DNA of 39,215 nt from Bacteroidota bacterium (GTDB taxonomy: Bacteria > Bacteroidota > Bacteroidia > Chitinophagales > Chitinophagaceae), in assembly GCA_947476145.1 (NCBI GenBank), contig CANJPH010000020.1:1-39215 (forward strand), in the 5' to 3' direction. The notes beneath the pieces are model-generated. The model was not told the origin of the DNA. It saw only the letters and a program-made list of their open reading frames with translations, and did no database searches. Every line of letters starts with the position of its first letter. The first letter of the stretch is position 1. Positions 24,319-33,551 of this stretch are shown one piece after another. The position numbers were made by a program, and so were the translations under genes.

Positions 24319-27306
24319 TTAGAAGTTTAGATTTAAACCCAAAACAATTGTTCTAGGACGAGGATAAAAATTATTATCAATACCTCCATTAACTTCTGGA
24401 TCTAAACCTTTGTAATTAGTAATAATAAATGCATTTTGAATATTTGCGTTAATTTTCAAGCTTGCTTTTTTATTAAATACACTTCCAACATTATATCCAA
24501 AATTAATATTGTCCATACGCAAGAAAGATGCGTTTTGTACATAATAATCAGATAAATAATAGTTAGAACCATTACCACTAAATCCAGAGCTTAGGTAATC
24601 TCTTGATCCATTATTGATATATCCAATTGGATTTAAGAAGTTTCTTAAAGTACCGCTACTAGAAGCTACGTTGTTATACATATAGTTTCCAATATTTGCT
24701 CTTAACACAAATCCCGCATTCCATTTTTTGTAAGTTATATTTGAACTTGCACCAAAGAAGAATTCAGGATTGTTGCCTTTGTATTGATACAAATCCTTTT
24801 CATTAATGATACCATCTCTGTTTAAATCAGAAAATAAACCATCAATTGGCTTTCCAGCAGCATTGTATACTTGTTTATATACAAAGTAGGAACCTCTTTG
24901 GTATCCTACTGATTGTATTAAAATTGTATTACCTGTACCACCACTAATGCCACCATATCTTGCACCCGCATAAGTTGGATCATCAGAAATAGTTAATTTA
25001 GTAATCTCATTTTTATTATACGTAGCGTTTAAAGAAACATCCCAAGTAGTTGTTTTGTTCTTTATAGGTTGGAAATTTAAAGTAACTTCCACACCCTTGT
25101 TTTCCATGCTACCTACGTTCGCAACAATTTTGTTACTAAAGTTAGTACCTGCTGGTTGGTTAATTTCATTTAATAAATCGGTAGTGGTTCTGTTGTAAGC
25201 CTCAATGGTACCCGTTACGCGATTATCAAATAAACCGAAATCTAAAGCTATGTTCGCAGTAGCTGTTTGCTCCCACTTTCTATTGAAGTAATAACCATTT
25301 GGACGATAAATAGAATAGTAGCTATTTCCAAATTGATATTGTGCCGAATTAGAACCTAAATTATAATAAGAGATATAATCATAGTAGCCAATACCATCTT
25401 GTTGACCAGTTACACCATAACTCGCTCTTAATTTTAAATCAGAAATGGTACTTGAAGTTTTCAAGAAATCTTCTTCTTTTAATTTCCAAGCAATTGCTGC
25501 TGAAGGGAATAACGCATATCTGTTGTCTGGATTAAATTTAGAAGATCCGTCCTGACGTACAGAAGCAGTTAATACATATTTATTAAGGATGTTTAAATTT
25601 GCTCTCCCTAAATAAGATACTAAACGATATTCAGGTACATTCGATGCAAAGTTTGGAGAACTTACAACTGTTTTGTCATAAGTTAAATCGCTAAAATTAT
25701 AATTCGTAGTCTTATAATTTTGGTATTCATATCCTGCAACCAATTCTAATCTTGAACCTATCGCCTTAATGTCTTTAGCATAGTTTAAATAAGCATTTAA
25801 ATAGCTATTGCTTCTTGTTTGACGATATTGATTGTTCACACCACCATGAAATTTATTGGCAGCATCTTTAAAGCGGTTGTAAGAAGAAGCGGCACTATCG
25901 TTAATTACGCTAGTTCCTTTACCTTCTGCAACATCCATACCCGTGTTTAATACAACATGTAAGTCAGGTAAGAAATGTACTTTATAGTCAAATAATGCAC
26001 TTGCAATTTGTCTAGTAACATTACTGTTATCATTATTTTGCATTAATAATCCCACTGGATTCTTAGGAGATAAAGACTTTAAGCCCGAAGTTGAATTTGG
26101 ATCCAACCACTCCCAATAGCCACCAAATCTCGAACTACTGCTTTTAACAGCCTGAGTAGGGTCAAAGAAAGTTGCTGCACCAATCGCACCTTGATTTGCA
26201 AAGTTGCTTTTGCTACTTGATAACTTATAGTTTAAATTAATAGTCAAATGATTATCAAACAAAGTTGGATTTAAGTTTACACCCACTGTTGTTCTTTTTA
26301 ATTGATCTGTTTTTAATACTCCTTTTTGATCTAAGCTACCTAAAGACAAGCGGTATGGCATATTTTTGGTTGCACCAGAAATACTAACATTGTTATCATT
26401 GCTAATGGCAGTTTGATAAATTTGTTCCTGCCAGTCCGTATTTGCTGAACCTAATAATGCTTTTAAAGCAGAAGTTCCGTTTGCATTCACAATGGTTCTA
26501 ATTTCATTCGCACTTAATACATCTGCTTTTTTAGAAACATTTGCAATACTTAATTGAGTACTAAAATCTACTTTCATCGCACCTTGTTTACCTTTCTTAG
26601 TTGTAATTAAAATTACACCGTTAGAGGCTCTTGCACCATAAATGGCTGCAGCAGAGGCATCTTTTAATACAGAGAAAGATTCAATGTCATTTGGGTTAAT
26701 CAATGCCAAAGCATTTGCTTGACCCGAAATACCACCACCATCAATAGGCATACCATCAATAACAATTAAAGGATCGTTGCTTGCATTTAAAGAAGCACCG
26801 CCTCTAATACGAATGGTACTTCCTGAACCAGGCGCACCACTGTTACTAATAATAGATACACCCGCAACCTTACCAGCAATCAATTGCTCTGGGGTTGAAA
26901 TGGCACCCGTGTTAAAGTCCTTTGCAGATACAGTGGCTACTGAACCTGTTAAGTCCTTTTTTCTTACAGAACCATAACCAATCACAACCACATCATTTAA
27001 TTGATCTGAAGTTTGTGATAAAGCAACGTTCACGGTATTTTTTGAATCCAGCACTACTTCCTTAGTCGTATAGTTTAAATACGAAATCACTAAAGTAGTT
27101 GCATTAGAAGCTACTTTTAATGTAAAAGTACCATCCTGTGCAGTGGCTGTTCCCTTGGTGCTTCCTTTTACCGTAACCGATGCGGCTACTAAAGGAGCTC
27201 CGTCTTTTGCGTCAGTCACTTTCCCAGTAACTGTACGATCTTGGGCAGATACCGAAATACCGATAAAGGCAAACAGTAAAACCACAAGTGTTTTTTTCAT
27301 GTTCAT
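24319..27306 (-). CDS. SusC-family TonB-dependent outer-membrane transporter
   Basis: The outer-membrane importer paired with the SusD protein. The 995-residue product has a signal peptide (cleavage near SVSAQ). It has a carboxypeptidase-regulatory-like N-terminal domain (about 25-107, VTGKVTDAKDGAPLVAASVT), then a plug domain beginning DVVVIGYGSVRKKDLTGSVA near 105. The SusC signatures IRIRGGASLNASNDPLIVIDG and LKDASAAAIYGARASNGVILITTKKG are clear, followed by a large beta barrel ending in LGLNLNF. Two ATGs lie close together; the inner one at 27300 (MKKTLVV) gives an equally good signal peptide. It starts 28 bases after the amylase gene, so the two are probably co-transcribed. Confidence 0.96.
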   Translation of the reverse strand: MNMKKTLVVLLFAFIGISVSAQDRTVTGKVTDAKDGAPLVAASVTVKGSTKGTATAQDGTFTLKVASNATTLVISYLNYTTKEVVLDSKNTVNVALSQTSDQLNDVVVIGYGSVRKKDLTGSVATVSAKDFNTGAISTPEQLIAGKVAGVSIISNSGAPGSGSTIRIRGGASLNASNDPLIVIDGMPIDGGGISGQANALALINPNDIESFSVLKDASAAAIYGARASNGVILITTKKGKQGAMKVDFSTQLSIANVSKKADVLSANEIRTIVNANGTSALKALLGSANTDWQEQIYQTAISNDNNVSISGATKNMPYRLSLGSLDQKGVLKTDQLKRTTVGVNLNPTLFDNHLTINLNYKLSSSKSNFANQGAIGAATFFDPTQAVKSSSSRFGGYWEWLDPNSTSGLKSLSPKNPVGLLMQNNDNSNVTRQIASALFDYKVHFLPDLHVVLNTGMDVAEGKGTSVINDSAASSYNRFKDAANKFHGGVNNQYRQTRSNSYLNAYLNYAKDIKAIGSRLELVAGYEYQNYKTTNYNFSDLTYDKTVVSSPNFASNVPEYRLVSYLGRANLNILNKYVLTASVRQDGSSKFNPDNRYALFPSAAIAWKLKEEDFLKTSSTISDLKLRASYGVTGQQDGIGYYDYISYYNLGSNSAQYQFGNSYYSIYRPNGYYFNRKWEQTATANIALDFGLFDNRVTGTIEAYNRTTTDLLNEINQPAGTNFSNKIVANVGSMENKGVEVTLNFQPIKNKTTTWDVSLNATYNKNEITKLTISDDPTYAGARYGGISGGTGNTILIQSVGYQRGSYFVYKQVYNAAGKPIDGLFSDLNRDGIINEKDLYQYKGNNPEFFFGASSNITYKKWNAGFVLRANIGNYMYNNVASSSGTLRNFLNPIGYINNGSRDYLSSGFSGNGSNYYLSDYYVQNASFLRMDNINFGYNVGSVFNKKASLKINANIQNAFIITNYKGLDPEVNGGIDNNFYPRPRTIVLGLNLNF

Positions 27307-27334
27307 AGATTTACAATTTCAAGTTTAATAATTG

Positions 27335-30202
27335 TTAGTTTGTAATTAAAATTTTCTGGATTTTTTGTTTTTGATTTTGTTGTATAGATAACAAATAAAC
27401 ACCTGGTGTGTTCATTAGATTATTTTTGAGAATGGAAATTTTTTGAAAGCCTTTTTGCTGGTATCCCGTATATAAAACACCTGCGTCCTGCCCTTGCATA
27501 GTATATGCATGAATGGTTACTTGACCACTTTCTGGCAGGCTATACTCTAATACCGAATTGTTTTTCAATGGATTAGGATAGAAATTGGTTTGCATATCCA
27601 ATACGGGCATATTTACATCCAAGATGTCAGTGATCACCTGTGTAGAAATATTTTTATTCGCATACACAATGTATTCACCTGGCTGTAAAGTAACAGAGGC
27701 TGTACCATTTAAGACGCCCTGATATTTATTGGTAAACACACTATACCAAAGACCGTCGCTTGGGAAGCTCACCGAACTAGTTTGTGCGCTTAAATCAAAA
27801 TTTCCAATGACTACTAATTTAATGGAGTCCCCATTTAATTGCATCGATTTAAATAATCCAGTGGTATTTAATGTGTATTTATTAGAAATAAAATCGTTCG
27901 TATAATTAGGTGTGTTTCTGAGTTTTAAAAACTTAGCATAGGCATCAAACAAACCTTTTCTATTTGTATTGGTATAATAATCCCAACGTATTGGCTTATC
28001 CGATAATCTACAATTATTATTGATGGTTAAATCGGTACAAGTATTGATAGAGTAGTTGTAACCCAATTCGCCAAACTGCCACATGGTTTTAGGACCCGGT
28101 ACCAATGCCCAAAATGCAGCAGCAGCCTCGGTGCGCTTTAATGCTGTTGCGGTATCCCTTACATTATAGGCGCCATTCGCGTTACCGTAATTAAGATTTT
28201 TAAACATGATTCTTTCTTCATCATGACTTTCCATATACGTTACCAGGTTTTGCTTAGCCCAGCCTCTTCCATTGGAAAAAGCATAGTTCAAAGAAGCATC
28301 TGCCGCAAAACCCATCGTAGATTGATTAAAATTATAATTGGCATTGCCCCAAAGCAACATACCATAATTAGCTAATTCCATTTCCTCGCTATTATCAGCA
28401 AAATGCTCTAGTATACAATAACTATTTGGTGATGCTTTTTGCATGGTGTCATAAATATTTTTCCAAATAGCAATACGAGATGCATCATAATTGCCCCAGG
28501 CAGTCACATTGGTTGGATTGTTTTTTTGAGTAAACCCTTTGGATAAATCCCATCTAAATCCATCAATTTTATAATTGGCTAACCAGTGTTTTACCAACCT
28601 CGAAACTAATAATTTAGTAGCGGGGGATTCATGATTGAAGTCATTGCCTACATTAAATGGATGCGTTGCTACCTGGTTTAGCCATGGGTTGTTTGCCGCA
28701 GGTGCACTTGTGGTTCCGTCCCAGTACATTTGTGCCAATGGAGAAGAACCAAATACATGGTTCATTACGATGTCAACCACTACTGCAATTCCTTTCGCAT
28801 GCGCAGAATCTATAAATTCTTTAAACGCCATTTCTGTTCCATAATATTTATCCAATGCAAAATTAAAATTGGAATTATACCCCCAACTATTATTGCCTTC
28901 AAATTCTGCAACCGGCATAAGTTCAATGGTGTTAATGCCTAATCTTTTAAAGTAACTCAAGCTATCTCTTAGCTCATTAAAGTTTTGTTTTTTTGAAAAG
29001 TCACGAATCAACAATTCGTAAATAATTAAATTGCTTTTATTAGGACGAACAAAATTATTAGTTTTCCAATTGTATTTTGGTTTAGCAGTTTGTAATACAC
29101 TCACTATACCCGAAGTTTTACCTGTAGGGTAAGCTTTTAAATTTGGATAGGTTGTGGTTGGAATGTACCCATCATTATTAGGATCCAATATTTTTTCAGC
29201 ATTGTAATCGGCTACTTTTAAACTACCATCAATAAGATATTGATATGCATATTCAGCACCAGGCGTTAAGCCATTTAATTGAATCCAAAAACGACTGCTG
29301 TCCTTTGTCATTTTCATTGCATTGCTTAATCCAACTGACCAATTATTAAAATCGCCCACTACATTAATACTTTTTTTATAGGGTGCATATAAAACCAAAA
29401 TAGCCGAAGTATCTCCAGCTAAATAATTAATGCCGTCTACTGCACCAGCGGGAAGGTCCTCTAACACTTGGCTCCCATTCACGTAAAACTCAGCAGTATC
29501 AATATCTATAAAGGAATTGAGCGTTCCATTTACATATATTTTTTGACTGCCTACTTTATTAATCACTTTGTAAGCGCTAATTGTAGTAGAATTATTTACA
29601 GAAGATAAAAGTGTATCATTAAAATAAATGGACAAATTAGAAGCTTGATTTGATTTGCCATTAATGCGTATCGTATCACCTATTTTTTTAGCAAGAGGTT
29701 CTAAATTCTTAGCGTAGGTAGGTTGAAATTGTGGGGTATCAATTCTGACATGTAAATTATTGTCATATACATTTACATACATATCCGAACCATCTGTATT
29801 TCTTAAAACATTGGTGCCTGCAGCATCTCTAAACAAGATGGCAATTTTTACAATTTTTTCATTGGCATTGGTAATACCAAAAAATGTACGAAGATTACCA
29901 TTAATGGTATAGGACCATTTATTATTTCCTAATGCAGTGCATTTAAATTTTGCATCTGAATTGCCCCAGGTAGATGCAACATATTTCCAATCCGAACCGC
30001 TTGAACTTAGTGTAGTTAATACACCAATATGTACAAAGATGTCACTGGTATTACCCAATAAATTTTTATTGCCCTTAGTGGCATCTGCTGTAATCGTAGT
30101 GGAAGTATTTGATTCAGTAATAAAACTAGGCGTGCTAACTAACAATTGTGCATTAGCATCTAAGGATAGTAGAACAAGTATATATAAAAATACCTTCTTC
30201 AT
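27335..30202 (-). CDS. Secreted GH13 alpha-amylase-family glycanase with T9SS sorting domain
   Basis: A 955-residue exported alpha-glucan hydrolase. A signal peptide (cleavage near ANAQ, about 19) is followed by beta-rich N-terminal modules (about 20-260) and a CBM48/isoamylase-type domain (about 262-345, VVGDFNNWS). The GH13 barrel follows. Its conserved regions are intact: DIVMNH (477-482), DGFRWDLSKGF with Arg550 and nucleophile Asp552, ILEHFADN with acid/base Glu599, and ESHDEERI with the His660-Asp661 pair. A C-terminal domain begins NFYPNPL at about 873 and ends in a lysine-rich tail, the type A sorting signal of the T9SS. It would be released or surface-bound. Whether it acts as amylase, pullulanase or branching-type enzyme is open. 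Confidence 0.93.
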   Translation of the reverse strand: MKKVFLYILVLLSLDANAQLLVSTPSFITESNTSTTITADATKGNKNLLGNTSDIFVHIGVLTTLSSSGSDWKYVASTWGNSDAKFKCTALGNNKWSYTINGNLRTFFGITNANEKIVKIAILFRDAAGTNVLRNTDGSDMYVNVYDNNLHVRIDTPQFQPTYAKNLEPLAKKIGDTIRINGKSNQASNLSIYFNDTLLSSVNNSTTISAYKVINKVGSQKIYVNGTLNSFIDIDTAEFYVNGSQVLEDLPAGAVDGINYLAGDTSAILVLYAPYKKSINVVGDFNNWSVGLSNAMKMTKDSSRFWIQLNGLTPGAEYAYQYLIDGSLKVADYNAEKILDPNNDGYIPTTTYPNLKAYPTGKTSGIVSVLQTAKPKYNWKTNNFVRPNKSNLIIYELLIRDFSKKQNFNELRDSLSYFKRLGINTIELMPVAEFEGNNSWGYNSNFNFALDKYYGTEMAFKEFIDSAHAKGIAVVVDIVMNHVFGSSPLAQMYWDGTTSAPAANNPWLNQVATHPFNVGNDFNHESPATKLLVSRLVKHWLANYKIDGFRWDLSKGFTQKNNPTNVTAWGNYDASRIAIWKNIYDTMQKASPNSYCILEHFADNSEEMELANYGMLLWGNANYNFNQSTMGFAADASLNYAFSNGRGWAKQNLVTYMESHDEERIMFKNLNYGNANGAYNVRDTATALKRTEAAAAFWALVPGPKTMWQFGELGYNYSINTCTDLTINNNCRLSDKPIRWDYYTNTNRKGLFDAYAKFLKLRNTPNYTNDFISNKYTLNTTGLFKSMQLNGDSIKLVVIGNFDLSAQTSSVSFPSDGLWYSVFTNKYQGVLNGTASVTLQPGEYIVYANKNISTQVITDILDVNMPVLDMQTNFYPNPLKNNSVLEYSLPESGQVTIHAYTMQGQDAGVLYTGYQQKGFQKISILKNNLMNTPGVYLLSIQQNQKQKIQKILITN

Positions 30203-30222
30203 TTAGCAAGCAATCTAAATAA

Positions 30223-30239
30223 TGTGTAAATTTTACACA
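30223..30239. promoter_or_regulatory. Perfect 17-base palindrome upstream of the GH13 gene
   Basis: TGTGTAAA (30223-30230) and TTTACACA (30232-30239) are exact reverse complements around a single base, ending 21 bases before the GH13 start codon. It has the size and symmetry of a dimeric repressor or activator site. No recognised regulator gene of the locus is present, and no TAnnTTTG box was found nearby. A role as operator is inference. Confidence 0.5.
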
Positions 30240-30291
30240 CTTCTAAATTAACGAAAATTTTTCTATTAATTGCGTATTATTTACATATTAT

Positions 30292-30322
30292 ATACATATT
30301 ATTAAAAAATAATCATATGTAT
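30292..30322. repeat. AT-rich inverted repeat between GH53 and GH13 genes
   Basis: ATACATATTATTA (30292-30304) and TAATCATATGTAT (30310-30322) pair at 12 of 13 positions around a 5-base A loop. It lies 28 bases beyond the GH53 stop codon. No T-run follows on the minus strand, so a terminator is doubtful; it may protect the GH53 mRNA end or be composition noise. Confidence 0.35.
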
Positions 30323-30349
30323 TTGCAAATCAATAAATTAAGCATCAAT

Positions 30350-31414
30350 CTATTTTAAAAATGGGTCTAAAGCCACAGTGGGTTTGCCAGTATTGTCAAA
30401 GGCACCTAGTGTATAGGCCTGCCAGTTATTATACGCTTCGGGTTCCCAATAAAAAACACCCAATCCATTATTACCATTTACTGCTTTGACTTTATTCATT
30501 AAGTCCTGTATAAAAAGTTTTGCTTCACTTGCGTTGTCCCATGGCATTCCAATTTCAACAACCATTACAGGTGTATTATATCTAGCGACCATATCATTCA
30601 TATTTTGTAAACATAAATTATTGGCAGTTTGCCAACCACCACTTGTATACGTTGGATATAGCGACATGCCGATCATATCCCATTTAACACCATTGGTTTT
30701 TAAGCCATCAAAAATCCATCTAAACAAAGTATTATTGTAACCATTGGAAACATGCACCATTACTTTTGCATTAGGAAAAACAGTTTTGGAAGCTTCTGCA
30801 CCTGCCCCAATGAGTTGTGCAAAATTTTGCATATTCAAACTTGCCTTACCATCAGGCCACAATATTCCATCATCTACTTCATTGCCTATTTGCACCCAGG
30901 CTGGATTAATCCCAGCATTCTTTAATTGTGTTAAAACAAAAAGCGTATGATTTTTTAAAGAATCTTTTAAAACAGGGAATGCCGCATTGGACCATGCTGC
31001 AGGCTTTATTTGCTTTCCTGGATCTGCCCAGTTATCACTATAATGAAAATCAATTAATAATTTTAATCCTAAATTTTTTGCACGTATACATTTTGAAATC
31101 ACATCTTCTAACCCATTCCATTTATTAGCAGGATTTACCCAGACACGAATACGAATTGCATTCATTCCTATTTCTTTCATAAGTGCAAAGCATTCTGTTT
31201 GTACCCCATTTTTATTATAAAACTTAATGCCCTTGGATTCCATTTCGGTTACCCAACTAATATCCGCTCCTTTTATAAAGGTAGTATCTGAAACCGTTGA
31301 TATGACTGGTGGTACAGGATCTACAATAGGTCCTTCCACACTGGGTTTACATGCTAAAAAGAGTATGGTGGATACGCAAAGTATATATGGGAAGAGTCTG
31401 GTTTTTAATTTCAT
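30350..31414 (-). CDS. GH53 endo-beta-1,4-galactanase lipoprotein
   Basis: It cleaves beta-1,4-galactan, such as the galactan side chains of pectin. The 354-residue protein has a lipoprotein signal ending LFLAC (Cys22) and a short proline-rich linker. It then has a full GH53 barrel: GADISWVTEMESKG at 49-62, IDFHYSDNWADPGKQ at 121-135 and the acid/base Glu179 in VQIGNEVDDGILWP. The nucleophile is Glu287 in VVEIGMPW. The length is usual for the family. It is the first gene of the minus-strand glycan group, 147 bases before the GH13 gene, and is divergent from an esterase gene. Its substrate differs from the starch suggested by the GH13 and SusE proteins, which makes the locus mixed. Confidence 0.93.
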   Translation of the reverse strand: MKLKTRLFPYILCVSTILFLACKPSVEGPIVDPVPPVISTVSDTTFIKGADISWVTEMESKGIKFYNKNGVQTECFALMKEIGMNAIRIRVWVNPANKWNGLEDVISKCIRAKNLGLKLLIDFHYSDNWADPGKQIKPAAWSNAAFPVLKDSLKNHTLFVLTQLKNAGINPAWVQIGNEVDDGILWPDGKASLNMQNFAQLIGAGAEASKTVFPNAKVMVHVSNGYNNTLFRWIFDGLKTNGVKWDMIGMSLYPTYTSGGWQTANNLCLQNMNDMVARYNTPVMVVEIGMPWDNASEAKLFIQDLMNKVKAVNGNNGLGVFYWEPEAYNNWQAYTLGAFDNTGKPTVALDPFLK

Positions 31415-31422
31415 GATTATAA

Positions 31423-31455
31423 TTTGTTTTTAAAGTTACTATTTATTTAGCTTTG
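31423..31455 (+). promoter_or_regulatory. Bacteroidota-type promoter of the esterase gene
   Basis: TTTG at 31423-31426 and TAGCTTTG at 31448-31455 match the -33 and -7 elements with a 21-base spacer. Transcription would start near 31460-31463, about 25 bases before the ATG at 31487. The divergent GH53 gene has no equally good box here. Confidence 0.65.
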
Positions 31456-31486
31456 GCAGGTCATAACAAAGTCTAAAAATAATTTC

Positions 31487-32413
31487 ATGAAAAAATATAT
31501 AGCTAGTATTGTATTTTTTTTGGTTGCGCATTTTACATATGCACAGTCTATCCCTAAGGTAGAAACTGGGAGTATTGTTCGCGTCGAAAATTTTAGTTCT
31601 AAGTATATTACTAATAGAAATATTGATGTTTGGTTGCCACAGGGATATGATATAAATAAAAAATATGCAGTTTTATACATGCAGGATGGACAAATGTTAT
31701 TTGATTCTAATACCACCTGGAATAAAAAAAGCTGGATGATGCAGACGTCCATCACCAAATTGATTAAAGAAAATATAATTAAAGAAGTGATTGTTGTTGG
31801 AATTTGGAATGGAGGAGAAAGAAGGCATTCCGAATACTTTCCACAAAAGCCTTTTGAAATGCTAACTACTGAACAAAAAAATAGCATCAAAGTAGCCGTT
31901 AGACAAAACAATGCATCGGTTTTTAATAATTATGAATTGAATGCAGACAATTATTTAAAATTTATGGTGGAAGAATTAAAACCTTTCATAGATAAAAAGT
32001 TTTCTACCAATACAAACTCGAACAATACTTTTATAGCTGGAAGTAGTATGGGTGGGCTTATATCTATGTACGCTATCTGCGAGTATCCCAATGTTTTTGG
32101 TGGCGCTATTTGCATGTCCACCCATTGGCCTGGTATATTTGAAATGGAAAACAATCCTATACCACAAGCTTTTAGAAGTTATCTTGAAGCAAATTTACCC
32201 AATCCAAAAAATCATAAACTCTATTTTGATTATGGGGACCAAACCTTGGATGCCCTTTATCCTCCCTTACAAAACAAAGTAGATCAGATCATGCGTAAAA
32301 AAGGATATACCGAAAAAAGCTGGATGTCTCAATTTTTTAAAGGGCAGGAACATAGCGAGGTGGCCTGGAGTGGAAGAATACATATTCCATTAACCTTTAT
32401 GTTGGCTAGATAA
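31487..32413 (+). CDS. Secreted alpha/beta-hydrolase, esterase D / CE1-like
   Basis: A 308-residue exported hydrolase of the PF00756 esterase type. It has a signal peptide (cleavage near TYAQ, about 20). The characteristic VLYMQDGQMLFD stretch covers 62-73, the nucleophile elbow AGSSMGG holds Ser187, and probable triad partners are Asp251 or Asp255 and His289 (GQEHSE). Such enzymes in glycan loci remove acyl groups from polysaccharides or hydrolyse other esters; which one applies here is not visible. It is transcribed opposite to the Sus genes from a promoter in the 72-base divergent gap with GH53. It runs toward galactokinase, ending 26 bases before it without a visible terminator. Confidence 0.85.
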   Translation: MKKYIASIVFFLVAHFTYAQSIPKVETGSIVRVENFSSKYITNRNIDVWLPQGYDINKKYAVLYMQDGQMLFDSNTTWNKKSWMMQTSITKLIKENIIKEVIVVGIWNGGERRHSEYFPQKPFEMLTTEQKNSIKVAVRQNNASVFNNYELNADNYLKFMVEELKPFIDKKFSTNTNSNNTFIAGSSMGGLISMYAICEYPNVFGGAICMSTHWPGIFEMENNPIPQAFRSYLEANLPNPKNHKLYFDYGDQTLDALYPPLQNKVDQIMRKKGYTEKSWMSQFFKGQEHSEVAWSGRIHIPLTFMLAR

Positions 32414-32439
32414 GTTAGATAAATACGCGTTGTATATAA

Positions 32440-33549
32440 TTACACAAAATCTGCGCCATCCTCTATGCTTACAATATAATGAGTTAGGGACTTGCCTGTT
32501 GCTAACTGATACACTTTTTCTACCTCTTCAATTATATCTTGACTATGGATTTGATTTACGATATTAATGGTGCAACCCCCAAATCCGCCACCCATCATTC
32601 TTGCGCCTATTACATTTTCATTTCCCTCAACTGCGTCAATCAATATATCTAATTCAGGACAACTTACTTCGTACAATTTGGATAAGCCTTCATGGGTACT
32701 GAACATTTTTTCGCCAAAGGCTTTTATATTATTCAATTTTAAATCTTGGGCAGCAGCCTGGGTTCTTTCAATTTCTTCAATCACATATTTACATCTATTA
32801 TATACTACTGCATGATTGGTTGGAGAAACGCATTCATTTAACATTTGCATAGTAGCTTCTCGTAAAGAAATAATTTTCGGATATTTTTCTTGGATAAGCT
32901 GAATACCTTCTTCACATTCTTTTCTTCGGGTATTGTATTCACTGCTTGCCAGCGCATGTTTTACACCCGTATCAAATAAAATAATTTGATATCCTTTCAT
33001 GTTAAGTGGAAAATATTGGTGCTCCATGTTTTGACAATCCAATAATATTACATGATCTTTTTTCCCAAACATGCTCGCAAACTGATCCATGATACCACAC
33101 TGTACCCCTGCAAAATCATGCTCTGCTTTCTGTGCCATGAATGTTAATTCCATTTTATCTATCCCAAATTCAAACAATTCATTTAGCCCAAATGCAATAC
33201 TACACTCAATGGCAGCCGAACTTGATAAGCCCGCTCCTATCGGCACATTACTGGTAAGACTAATATCAAAACCAGTGGGAAATTTTCGCTTTTTTACAAA
33301 TTGGACAATTACACCAATTAAATAATTGGCCCATTGTTTTTCACTGACTCTTAAATTAGCCAAGGAATCTATGATAAGTGTATCTTCTAAATCTACGGCC
33401 GTTAAATGTATTTCATCGTCGGCACGTTTTGTAATAGTAGCTGTTGCGCCAAATTGTATAGCTGCAGGCAATACGAATCCGTTGTTATAATCGGTATGTT
33501 CTCCAATTAAATTAATTCTGCCGGGTGCTTTTACCGTTATGGATTGCAT
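32440..33549 (-). CDS. galK: Galactokinase
   Basis: It phosphorylates galactose with ATP, the entry step of the Leloir pathway. The 369-residue protein has all GHMP-kinase signatures: the galactose-binding PGRINLIGEHTDYNNG at 9-24, the ATP-loop VPIGAGLSSSAA at 102-113, the catalytic aspartate in CGIMDQFAS (about Asp155), and the C-terminal MMGGGFGGCTI. It begins 2 bases after the stop codon of the aminotransferase gene, so the two are probably translationally coupled. It lies next to the GH53 galactanase group, which could supply galactose, though it is separated from it by the opposite-strand esterase. Confidence 0.96.
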   Translation of the reverse strand: MQSITVKAPGRINLIGEHTDYNNGFVLPAAIQFGATATITKRADDEIHLTAVDLEDTLIIDSLANLRVSEKQWANYLIGVIVQFVKKRKFPTGFDISLTSNVPIGAGLSSSAAIECSIAFGLNELFEFGIDKMELTFMAQKAEHDFAGVQCGIMDQFASMFGKKDHVILLDCQNMEHQYFPLNMKGYQIILFDTGVKHALASSEYNTRRKECEEGIQLIQEKYPKIISLREATMQMLNECVSPTNHAVVYNRCKYVIEEIERTQAAAQDLKLNNIKAFGEKMFSTHEGLSKLYEVSCPELDILIDAVEGNENVIGARMMGGGFGGCTINIVNQIHSQDIIEEVEKVYQLATGKSLTHYIVSIEDGADFV

Positions 33550-33551
33550 TA

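Noticed and set aside
30292..30322. AT-rich inverted repeat as a GH53 terminator
   Set aside because: The stem has almost no G or C and no T-run follows on the minus strand; kept only as a low-confidence repeat.
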